From positions 206,052,978 through 206,116,977 of the forward strand of contig CP136066.1 of the NCBI GenBank assembly GCA_032622095.1: a DNA stretch of 64,000 nt. The letters run 5' to 3'. A model generated the notes under the pieces. The model was not told the DNA's origin. It made no database searches and saw only the letters and a program-made list of their open reading frames with translations. Shown piece after piece: positions 57,201 through 64,000 of the stretch. The stretch is from Siphonodentalium dalli. Its lineage: Eukaryota; Mollusca; Scaphopoda; Gadilida; Siphonodentaliidae. The translations under genes and the position numbers were made by a program. The first letter of the stretch is position 1. The number at the start of each line of letters is the position of its first letter.

Positions 57201-59952
57201 GAAGGTACTCAAAAGTGTGACGGACGGACGGACGGACGGACCCCGTTTCTATAGTCCCCCAAAGATAAATTTTTCGGGGGACAAAAATATTTTGTATCAG
57301 TTTTTGGTGACCCTCCCGTCCCTATTTCGGACTCAAGCTGCACACACTAAGACTCATTATAGATTAGAGATGCATATATATGAAATTGGTGAAAATTGGC
57401 GAGTATACAAATTCGTATCAAATTGAAGGTCCCCATATCTCTCACCCATAGGGCACCAATTTGTTGTGTCTAAACCACACGATAAGATTCCTCGTATCAC
57501 GGAGAATAATATGTATCAATCTGGTGGATATCGGCACTAAACATATAGATATAATGTCCCTCTCATCTCTATACACCACTGACTCGAATGGCCCCACTTA
57601 TGACATCCTTAAACCACACAATTACACTCCTGATATCATGGAGATGATTGTTTATAAGTTTGGTGTTAATCGGTGACTAAACAATGTTTTTTTTATCAAA
57701 TTTGGTGCCAATCCCTCCCTCCCCATCTCTCAAATAATCTATGTATCTCTTTTTGCTAGCTCATTGTGTGAATGTCCTGATTGCCATCCCCATATAAATA
57801 TGACAATTAAGAAGATATAGTTGTTCAAGTGACTTATAAGTGGGTTACTATTTGTCGGGATTGTGAAATGTGAACGCCCAAATCTCCTTAAAATGATATG
57901 GAGATGGCCTGGGTAACTATATATAACTTATATGTGGATATCGGCGAATAGCAATCTTATCTATGATAGTGCATATCCGCTTGCCATCCGCGACGCAAAC
58001 GACACCAAATGTGATTTAATTCATGGTATATCATTAGATAAAAACATGTATGAATTTGTTGGAAATTAGTGCCAAATATATTTGTATCAGCTTTTGCCTC
58101 TTCGATTGTACCGCGTGAAGTTATATATAGAACACACAGACAGACAGAAAGACAGACAGACAGCACACTTTGATTTCTTGTATCATTTGAGAAGAACGTG
58201 TCTGAATTTGATGGTAATTGGTACTAAAAATATTTTGTATCAGTTTTTGGTGACCCTCCCGTCCCTATTTCGGACTCAAGCTGCACACACTAAGACTCAT
58301 TAGAGATTAGAGATGCATATATATGAAATTGGTGAAAATTGGCGAGTATACAAATTTGTATCAAATTGAAGGTCCCCATATCTCTCACCCATAGGGCACC
58401 AATTTGTTGTGTCTAAACCACACGATAAGATTCCTCGTATCACGGAGAAGAATATGTATCAATCTGGTGGAAATCGGCACTAAACATATAGATATAATGT
58501 CCCTCTCATATCTATACACCACTGACCCGAATGGCCCCACTTGTGACATCCTTAAACCACACAATTACACTCCTGATATCATGGAGATGATTGTTTATAA
58601 GTTTGGTGATAATCGGCGACTAAACAATGTTTTTTTTTATCAAATTTGGTGCCAATCCCTCCCTCCCCATCTCTCACACAAACAGCACCACTATGGCGTC
58701 TTTAAATCACACGATCAGATTCCTCGGATAATAAAGTGTATCAATTTGGTGGAAATTGGCGCCAAAAAAATTGTGCATCAATTTTGGTGCCCCTGTCCCT
58801 TTCAATACACCCCTGACTCGAATGAGGCCACACTTGACAGATATAAGCCACACCATTAGACTCCTCATACCATGGGGATGCTTTTGTATAAGTGTGGTGG
58901 CAATCGGCGACTAAACCAATTATTATCAAATTTAGTGCCCACCCCTCCCAATCTCTCATCCAAACGACAACAATTTGGCGTTGTTAAATCGCACAATTAG
59001 ATTCCTTGTATCATGAAAGAAGAATATCAATTTGGTGGAAATCGGCTCTAAAATTAGTTTGATCAATTTTGGAGCCCCTCTCCCCTTTCGTGCAAATCTG
59101 ACTCGAACAACGCCACTTTTGACATATTTAAACCACACTGTTGGATTCTTCATATCATGGGGATGATTATATGTAAGTTTCGTGGCAATCGGCGACAGAA
59201 AACAAATCTACTCCCCCCCCTCCCCCATCCGGGCACACATGACGCGAACGGTGCGACTTTTGCCATATTTAAAACACACCATTAGATTCCTCATATTATG
59301 GGAATGATTATTTATAAGTTTCGTGGCAATCGCCGACAATTTTTTTTCTGCCCCTCCCCCTTTTCTGCCCCTGAAAACAACGGCGTCACTTTAGAAAATT
59401 TTAACCCCGACCATTATCTTTCTCGTAAAAAGTTACTCCTAGTAGACCCCTTTGGCATCATCTTGATGGTCCCATGTGAATTTCTATAGAACACAGAGAC
59501 AGATTGACATTCGCAAATATAGATATAGATTTGGAGACACCACATACAGTAATGACCTAAGTAATCGACTCCTTAACCACAGCAGAATTATGGGTAACTT
59601 TTCAGGATTTAGTCGGAAATATGGCTTGTTGCAATTCATCGGTGAATGGCAACAAGCCATATTTCCGACTAAATCCTGAAAAGTTACCCATAATTCTGCT
59701 GTGGTTAAGGAGTCGATTACTTAGGGCATTACTATACATACTCACACTCTTTGTTCGATGATAGATTTTATGAATTGATAATCAGCATAGTCACCGCTCG
59801 CTGCGAGCATTGTATTGTCCGTCACTTTAAGGATTCTTGACAAATTCCTGAATCTGGCCAAAGACCCATACGATCCGAGCATATCAGCTGCCAAAACGAC
59901 GCCGCCATCAAACTGCACCCCCAAGACAGATGTTCCTGTTACTGATGGGTAT
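48141..59952 (-). CDS. PSMB4: PSMB4, 20S proteasome subunit beta type-4 (beta7), five exons
   Basis: This gene encodes the non-catalytic beta7 subunit of the 20S proteasome core, part of the two inner beta rings. The spliced exons 59952-59746, 53831-53685, 52909-52828, 49836-49720 and 48233-48141 join in frame with GT-AG borders (phases 2, 2, 2, 0, 0) and give about 214 residues. That is close to the mature human chain. Diagnostic stretches are [75 protein letters not shown] and FYRDARS. The N-terminal propeptide part (about 45 residues in human) is not securely found. Introns are long (about 0.8 to 5.9 kb) and full of MITEs. The third intron opens with a 50-bp minisatellite that copies the splice donor. 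Identity is very secure by family comparison; the exact 3' end is discussed at the last exon. Confidence 0.95.
48602..48705 (+). mobile_element. family C-like TTAA foldback fragment
   Basis: TTAA-CCCTTTCGTTCGAG at 48602, followed by the AAATGTTCATATAATAAGTT / AACTTATCATGTGAACATTT foldback. The right end is lost. It lies in the intron between PSMB4 exons 5 and 6. Confidence 0.65.
48808..49217 (+). mobile_element. element with ATACCCCCCG ends in a PSMB4 intron
   Basis: Perfect 10-bp terminal inverted repeat ATACCCCCCG / CGGGGGGTAT. The interior has two diverged units (AAAATGTAGGAATAAAAGCT, GGGGGATAACTC). Same plan as 37918-38821. Confidence 0.72.
49720..49836 (-). CDS. PSMB4: PSMB4 exon 5
   Basis: The exon is 117 nt, 39 codons in phase 0 at both ends, with acceptor TTTATTTAG and donor AATAAA|GTGAGT. 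It encodes [20 protein letters not shown] and then [19 protein letters not shown]. This matches the beta7 helix and the YYRDARS signature (human PLLREVLEKQPVLSQTEA). It follows directly on the ...HIAQ end of exon 4. Confidence 0.95.
50694..51467 (+). mobile_element. element with ATACCCCCAC ends in a PSMB4 intron
   Basis: Perfect 10-bp terminal inverted repeat ATACCCCCAC / GTGGGGGTAT. The interior has about three units of 150-180 bp (ACCCCATGGCTGAGA, TTTTGAAAGCA), then a GGACGGATGGCCAGACAGAC block before the right end. Confidence 0.72.
51507..52862 (-). repeat. PSMB4: 50-bp minisatellite spanning the PSMB4 exon 4 splice donor, about 27 copies
   Basis: Read on the minus strand, each unit is 34 nt of exon 4 sequence (starting TATATCAACAGGG, ending CATAGCCCAG) followed by 16 nt of intron (GTAAATATTTATT plus CTC or ATC). 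The copy at 52813-52862 contains the true exon end. All others lie in the following intron. Nearly every copy keeps an intact CAG|GTAAAT donor. Variants alternate (GTAGCC with GATAATA; CCATACC with GAGAATA), so part of the array has a 100-bp two-unit period. It arose by tandem duplication across the exon-intron border. Confidence 0.97.
52828..52909 (-). CDS. PSMB4: PSMB4 exon 4, its 3' end amplified in a minisatellite
   Basis: The exon is 82 nt, with acceptor CTATTTTCAG and donor CCCAG|GTAAAT. It encodes [16 protein letters not shown] followed by [11 protein letters not shown], aligning with human FLGYVDMLGVAYEAPS and LATGYGAYLAQ. The last 34 nt of the exon plus the first 16 nt of the intron form the 50-bp unit that repeats downstream on the transcribed strand, toward 51507. 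If the first donor is skipped, the frame meets a stop (TAG) in the next unit, so correct use of the first donor matters. Confidence 0.95.
53685..53831 (-). CDS. PSMB4: PSMB4 exon 3
   Basis: The exon is 147 nt, with acceptor TTTTCCAG and donor GAACC|GTAAGT. It encodes [20 protein letters not shown], then [19 protein letters not shown], then [10 protein letters not shown]. This matches the beta7 region around the WLTR and NPLWNT signatures. The first base completes the valine codon begun in exon 2, and the last two bases start the proline codon completed in exon 4. A fragment of a TTAA-flanked MITE starts at 53848, only 16 nt upstream of the acceptor. Confidence 0.96.
53848..54015 (+). mobile_element. 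family D fragment beside PSMB4 exon 3
   Basis: TTAA-AGGTACTCAATCTGATGG and about 165 bp of family D left half. It begins 16 nt upstream of the PSMB4 exon 3 acceptor. Confidence 0.75.
54186..54584 (+). mobile_element. TTAA MITE family A, copy 3, in a PSMB4 intron
   Basis: Full-length copy with TTAA on both sides, inside the intron between PSMB4 exons 2 and 3. Its two hairpins (about 54343-54409 and 54484-54551) are therefore transcribed as part of the pre-mRNA. Confidence 0.88.
54585..56087. other. PSMB4 intron, little structure
   Basis: One 92-codon forward frame (55613-55891) lies antisense to PSMB4 but has no recognisable domain. No repeat is evident. Confidence 0.5.
56088..58680 (+). repeat. 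tandem duplication of about 940 bp, first copy interrupted
   Basis: 56088-56576 plus 57284-57736 form copy 1; 57737-58680 is copy 2. They share CTATGTATCTCTTTTTGCTA, a short (CAGA)n run and GGTGACCCTCCCGTCCCTAT with few differences. Both lie in the intron between PSMB4 exons 2 and 3. Confidence 0.85.
56577..57283 (+). mobile_element. insertion with GTCCCCCGAAAAA ends and an empty site in the next duplicate
   Basis: Terminal repeats GTCCCCCGAAAAA (56599-56611) and TTTTTCGGGGGAC (57270-57282) enclose three units of about 185 bp (TGTTGAAATTTTCTAAGT, CCGTCATCTATATACATGTT, GTAGGAGGAGTTGATTACAC) and a (GGAC)n block. The flanking sequence is duplicated at 57737-58680, where the element is absent at about 58226. 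About 20 bp to the left of the terminal repeat is also absent there. A diverged relative lies at 24780-25090. Confidence 0.8.
58681..59470 (+). repeat. degenerate tandem units of about 130-170 bp
   Basis: Successive diverged units share AACCACACxATTAGATTCCT, ATCATGGxGATGAT and TTGGTGGAAATCGGCG, with pyrimidine-rich CCCCTCCC blocks between. Similar units make up 57300-57720 and its duplicate. In the PSMB4 intron. Confidence 0.7.
59545..59736 (+). mobile_element. PSMB4: mariner-like foldback MITE next to the PSMB4 exon 2 donor
   Basis: TA-CAGTAATGACCTAAGTAATC... to ...AGGGCATTACTA-TA, with a near-perfect long stem closing around 59643. It starts only 8 nt into the intron after the exon 2 donor GT (59745-59744) on the transcribed strand. 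Confidence 0.88.
59746..59952 (-). CDS. PSMB4: PSMB4 exon 2: start of mature beta7 chain
   Basis: The exon is 207 nt. The acceptor is a pyrimidine-rich stretch ending TTTCAG, and the donor is AGT|GTGAGT. It enters in phase 2 (one base completes a codon) and leaves after two bases of a valine codon. It encodes [17 protein letters not shown], then [20 protein letters not shown], then [18 protein letters not shown]. These are the first beta strands of the Ntn-hydrolase fold and the conserved GDYAD segment of beta7. Two MITEs crowd the exon: a foldback begins 22 nt upstream of its acceptor, and a mariner-like foldback ends 8 nt past the donor GT. Confidence 0.96.
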
Positions 59953-59974
59953 CTGAAATGATAAATGTACGCCA

Positions 59975-60112
59975 GCCTTGAAATACTAAATAGTTTGTCT
60001 GTCATTTGCAGAATGAGGTCCCCAGAGAGTGAATTTAGTGATGCTACCCCATACAGCGGGATATCATCACCAAATTCACCCTCTAGGGATATCATTCTGC
60101 TTAGGCCTCATG
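59975..60112 (+). mobile_element. PSMB4: GAATGAGGTCCCC foldback beside the PSMB4 exon 2 acceptor
   Basis: Arms CAGAATGAGGTCCCCAGAG / CTCTAGGGATATCATTCTG around CCCATACAGCGGG. It ends 22 nt upstream of the exon 2 acceptor on the transcribed strand. Confidence 0.75.
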
Positions 60113-60650
60113 TTCACTGGCCACAGGCATAGATGGTTTTAGTCTTTCAAAGCATGATGGGCAAGTCAGAAGTTTTAGAATCTAAACCGTCCTACTAATA
60201 CTATTAACAGTATTTGGTTCAACTTTTTTGCTCTGTATTCATCTATTCCTATTATATCTGTCACTTTTGACAAATTGCATTTCATGACAAAGTTCATGAT
60301 GAGCTGCCTATTCTGCACTCCACGTCATTTCGTAAAAGCAATTTGTACAGCCATTCTTTGTCATCAAAATATAGCCTTTCTACAGCGAATCAGCTGCTTT
60401 TACAAGAATCAAACTGAGAATCATGGTTCTCATTCTCGTCAGATTTGAAGCCCTGATGCATTTGAATTCTAAAAACATACATGATCTTTTTTATTTTACG
60501 ACCATAGTTTGAACCTGTATGTTCAATACTCATTCCCATTCCAACTTTTTACGTTTGGGAGTTGCAGAGATATCTTATAAACAATAGCATGTGTGTTGCT
60601 TACTATTATAAATAAAGCTTTGAATGTGTGTAGTTATTTTATGTTCTTGC

Positions 60651-61236
60651 TTAACCCTTTCATGACGGGAGCTGCACTGGCGCAACATTAAAGACCCTGT
60701 GCCAATGCTTCTCTTATATATGCGAGTCGACCAAGGTTTCCTAGCATATATAACAGAATGCATTGGCCTAACAATTTTTTTAATATTTTTTTATAATTTT
60801 TCTTACATTCTTCAACAATTTTTATCATTTTTTCTTACATTCTTTAACAATTTTTATCATTTTTTCTTAAAATTTCTAATTTATTTATTTTTTTAGAATT
60901 TTTTCTTACATTCTTTAACAATTTTGTATAGGTCGCCTAGCATATATAACAGAATGCATTGGCCTAACAATTTTTATCATATTTTTTATAAAATTTATTA
61001 CATTCATGAACAATTTTTATCATTTTTTATCATTATTGCTTTAACATTCTTCAACAATTTTTAATCATATTTTAATTTTTAAATATTACAGGTATAAAAA
61101 GTAAAATAAAATTTGTTAGGCCAATGCATTCTCTTATATATGCGAGGCAACCTATGGTCGACACACATATATTAGAGAATGCATTGACACAGGGTTTTCA
61201 CAAAAATTCAGGAAGCTCCCATCATGAAAGGGTTAA
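60651..61236 (+). mobile_element. TTAA MITE family B, expanded copy
   Basis: TTAA-CCCTTTCATGACGGGAGC... to ...TCATGAAAGGG-TTAA. The interior carries damaged hairpins (about 60703-60767, 60930-60965, 61120-61190) separated by AT-rich spacers made of repeats of a TTTTTCTTACATTCTTTAAC-like motif. It lies upstream of PSMB4 exon 2. Confidence 0.85.
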
Positions 61237-61978
61237 ACACAGGTTTTATCAGAAACTAATACTATCTACATGTATTCTCATTTAAAAAGGCTTAAATCTG
61301 GGTCATAAAAGTTTGTTTGCAAATTATATTTGATGAATTGTTGTCAGACTACCGGGTGACATGTGCTCTAATGCCCATCTTGTTTGCACTAATTAACACC
61401 AGCTATAGCTAGTTTGAACATTGACTTTGACTGGGATTGGTTTTCATTGCCCCCTGTAAGTGTGCATATAATTTGCACAGATAATTTCAAATGCTATTAT
61501 CTGCGCTTGACTCTCGGATGGCGACTCGTGGAATCAGCGAGCCGCTGTTGTTTGGGAAGTTGTATACGATAAAAGTAATTATAAAGTGCTAATTTTCTAC
61601 TGCACTTATGGTAAACATGAAAAGAAAGATATGTTTTATTACTAGGAAGTGATACTTTTCTGAAATTAATGTTTTTATTGTTGCAATTGAACACGAAACG
61701 AGCGGTGACATCGTTATGAGGGGAAATGGGTGGGCTCGATTTATGAAATTTATCGACCAGCTTTCCATACTTGTCAATTATATACTAAGTACTCTCAGGT
61801 GCCAAATAAAAGTGCTGGCCAAATACAAGTGCTGGGTGACATTTTTACCAAAAAAAGAATAATAGTGCTGGTGCACAATAAATGTGCTGGGTTACGGATT
61901 TTACTTTTCATGGTAGTATGCTTAAAACTCGAGCCATGAAGGCTTATGTGTACATTTATATAGTACAGGGAATCATAC

Positions 61979-61998
61979 CTGTGCGGAGGAAGTGACAT
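61979..61998 (-). CDS. candidate PSMB4 first coding exon (weak)
   Basis: An ATG followed by MSLPPH and two bases of an arginine codon is followed by a reasonable donor, AG|GTATGA. The two leftover bases join exactly with the one-base overhang of exon 2, giving MSLPPHR then YPSVTGTS. The reading frame is closed immediately upstream by a TAA. The normal propeptide is much longer (about 45 residues in human) and contains a GPAPGQFY-like motif not seen here, so this may be chance. The real first exon could lie beyond 64000. Confidence 0.2.
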
Positions 61999-62107
61999 TT
62001 AGGTATTATGCATCATGTATCTTCACTATCTTGTTTACCCCATTCATACATTATGTATGACCATGCGTGTAATTACATATTACTCATATGATATATAGTT
62101 GGAATAG

Positions 62108-62225
62108 ATTACTCTCGAGTTCCGAATAATCGTACATGTACGCTTATTATTTTCGCGATAAAATTCCCACCTGTACGTTGCTTATTCGCCCCTGTACGCT
62201 TATTTAATTTTCGACACATTGCACA
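62108..62225 (+). repeat. small repeat with TACTCTCGAGTTCCGAATAAT end, copy 1
   Basis: Starts TACTCTCGAGTTCCGAATAA and carries CCCACCTGTACG and CCCCTGTACGCTTATTTAAT. Related in reverse orientation to 63507-63714. A more distant relative is at 61793-61910 (AAATAAAAGTGCTGGC). Confidence 0.65.
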
Positions 62226-63506
62226 TTGAGATATGTGAACAGATCGTCAATTCTCCGTTTCATATTGAAACAATGAAAGAAGATTGTCGCCAATTTCGGA
62301 TAAACAATAACACCGGTAAGTCAAATGTTTGAACAACGCAAAACCACGTGGAGTAAACATCCTGTGCCCCTCGCCTTGATCGGAAAATGAGCGAGTCCAT
62401 TTTCGATCTTGTCTCATTTATAGAAACTCTTCCGCGTTGGTGGGTTACATTTCAGTTTCGAGGGTGTGCTTATTTGGAATAATTGCTGGGTCGAACATGG
62501 TGTTACCTGGTGGTTTCATACTATATAACAATTGGGGGAATATTAATGGAATATAGTGAGTTAAGTGACCTAAATATTAGCGTTGGATTATAGTAATCAG
62601 GTACCGGTAACAAAATCATTAATGATCATTTGAGTTCATACGAATTATATACATGCATGTAAAAACTCCTGTGTCCACATTTTATCGGAAAAGTGGGCGA
62701 GTCTTGGTATGACGCACGTGTTATTTATAGAGTCGCTGGGTTAGATGGGTTCGATGTGGGGTCGGTGAATTGTGGAAGCCTGGTGGTTTTTAATTGTGGT
62801 AAATTGTTATATATTAGGCCTACTAATCGGGATGATACATTATTGTGTTGCGTATCAGGCGAAAATGAGTAGTCAAACCGCATTTATTAGCGACGCACAG
62901 TGCATATAAATACTAACAGTCACCCGTTGGTAGCCCCTGACCTCTGATTAGGAAATCTGTATCGTTTATCAACAGACTTCAAGGACAACATGTTATAACC
63001 AGCAGGTGTTTTCTCTGTGCAACGTCAAACATTGAGAAAGTTTTAACTCAACCAGACGTTATTCCTGCTTGTTCGCGAAGTTTCACATACAAATTTGTTT
63101 TGTAGCTCACTACTAGTCTAATATTGCATATTACCTTGGTTGCATTTATACTAAGTACTAGTAGTATTGTTGTCAGTTCAATGTTATGAGTTACATGTAT
63201 GTATTGAAAAAAAAGTTCTTCAACAACATCATCGAACATGTTTGTAGTATAATACAATTATTTGCCACGCCCCAAATAAAATATGTTTAAATCAACCAAC
63301 TCAATGATACAACAACATACTTGACACACACCATATACATTTACTAGTAATGTCACATTGTGTATTAAATGGTTGCAAACATAAATATTCAGTTTTTCCG
63401 TTTAAGATTTCACGGAACGCACTTTATTGTGGTAAATTGGTAATTTATAATGTCTATATTATACACATATGTTGTGTACTAGTATCCTATAATGTAAATT
63501 CAAAGA

Positions 63507-63714
63507 CTGATACTAATAATAGTACTCGATCGAATAATAGTACTGGGTGGAACATTTTTTAATTTTCATTTGTGACTTTGGGACATCACATACGGAAATT
63601 CAAAAAAATTCCCGCCTGTGCTATTATTCCGCCCTGTACTATTATTTAATTTTTCAATATTTTCCCGCCTGTACTATTATTCCCACCTGTACTATTATTC
63701 GGAACTCGAGAGTA
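63507..63714 (-). repeat. foldback repeat with TACTCTCGAGTTCCGAATAAT end, copy 2
   Basis: GAATAATAGTACTGGGTGGA at one side and CCCACCTGTACTATTATTCG at the other, with the motif CCTGTACTATTATT recurring. The minus-strand end reads TACTCTCGAGTTCCGAATAA. Confidence 0.7.
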
Positions 63715-63744
63715 TGTTACATGTTGATTGTTGTATTCTACATA

Positions 63745-63850
63745 GGGGTGTAATGATACATCGATGTATCGATGCGACTGCGATACAGCACTGACGATAC
63801 GGTCATCGATACGGGCGTTCAAACGATAGGTATCTCGATACACAAACTGC
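63745..63850 (+). mobile_element. probable hAT-type terminus
   Basis: GGGGTGTAATGATACATCGA followed by clustered GATACG / CGATAC motifs. This is the familiar look of animal hAT ends of the CAGGGGTGTAACGATACA type. Only one end is in the window and the rest may lie past 64000. Confidence 0.5.
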
Positions 63851-64000
63851 ATATTGTTATTACTAATTCAGGTATTAAGTACCGGTAAGCAGTATCCAAC
63901 AATGAAAGTGTCAATGACACTGTAGCTCAACTTAGGTAGGGGAATAATTTAATGGTTGACAGAAAATGGAGGAATAGGAAAGGTGCTAATTGAAATGTCT

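Larger units (their letters stand above)
61237..63506. other. region upstream of PSMB4, mostly unassigned
   Basis: Expected to hold the PSMB4 promoter or first exon. Apart from the weak exon candidate at 61979-61998 and the small repeat at 62108-62225, I see no convincing coding sequence or promoter motif. Confidence 0.45.

Noticed and set aside
62270-62325. Forward ATG-led stretch ending in a good donor, CCG|GTAAGTC
   Set aside because: Only about 14 codons, no matching downstream exon found and no known motif; kept out as a chance donor.
1-64000. Transposase, reverse transcriptase or integrase genes
   Set aside because: I looked for long frames or conserved motifs inside and between the elements and found none. 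All mobile elements here appear non-autonomous.
1-64000. tRNA and rRNA genes
   Set aside because: No B-box-like GGTTCGAATCC in a cloverleaf context and no rRNA-like stretch was seen. A covariance-model scan would be decisive.
1-64000. Assignment to a particular phylum
   Set aside because: PSMB4 is too conserved, and the repeat styles occur in several marine invertebrate groups. A protein tree of PSMB4 or a repeat-library search is needed.

Overview
This is a 64 kb piece of an AT-rich animal nuclear genome, most likely from a marine invertebrate. The evidence is split genes with GT-AG introns, a proteasome gene with metazoan-type exons, dense short inverted-repeat transposons, and repeats that end in (ACGG)n. 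I could not fix the species or phylum from the sequence alone. No bacterial gene organisation, CRISPR array, rRNA or tRNA gene was seen.

Two genes can be supported, both on the minus strand. PSMB4 (20S proteasome beta7 subunit) runs from about 59952 down to 48141. Five exons with matching splice phases encode essentially the whole mature chain. The propeptide exon is either outside the window or unrecognised; a 20-nt candidate sits at 61979-61998. The second gene, about 23209 to 15713, encodes a predicted small type I membrane protein: signal peptide, cysteine-containing ectodomain, one sushi/CCP domain, transmembrane helix and a short cytoplasmic tail with a YxxM motif. All its internal introns are phase 1. 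The CCP and transmembrane exons are convincing; the two upstream exons are phase-compatible predictions.

The rest is mobile and tandem DNA. Much of it belongs to at least seven families of short non-autonomous elements flanked by TTAA. Several families with unrelated ends carry the same roughly 68-bp perfect hairpin, seen about 25 times. Other classes are a TA-flanked mariner-like foldback, a TAA-flanked Harbinger-like element, two elements with CAGGGG ends and 7-bp target duplications, and elements with ATACCCCC-type ends and internal tandem units. No transposase gene was found, so all appear to depend on enzymes encoded elsewhere.

Layout: 1-3.0 kb mostly unassigned. 3.1-4.4 kb, a duplicated segment whose two copies are each other's empty site for two insertions. 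4.7-12.1 kb, foldbacks, a 1.47-kb CAGGGG element and a 46-bp tandem array. 12.6-15.2 kb, dispersed repeats. 15.2-23.2 kb, the receptor gene. 23.5-27.2 kb, MITE clusters. 27.6-29.6 kb, a 26-bp minisatellite. 30.2-47.9 kb, dispersed and tandem repeats. 48.1-62.0 kb, PSMB4 and its repeat-filled introns. 62-64 kb, small foldbacks and a probable hAT end.

The most striking feature is a minisatellite at 51507-52862. About 27 copies of a 50-bp unit span the 3' end of a PSMB4 exon and its 5' splice site, so the intron begins with a long row of duplicated splice donors.
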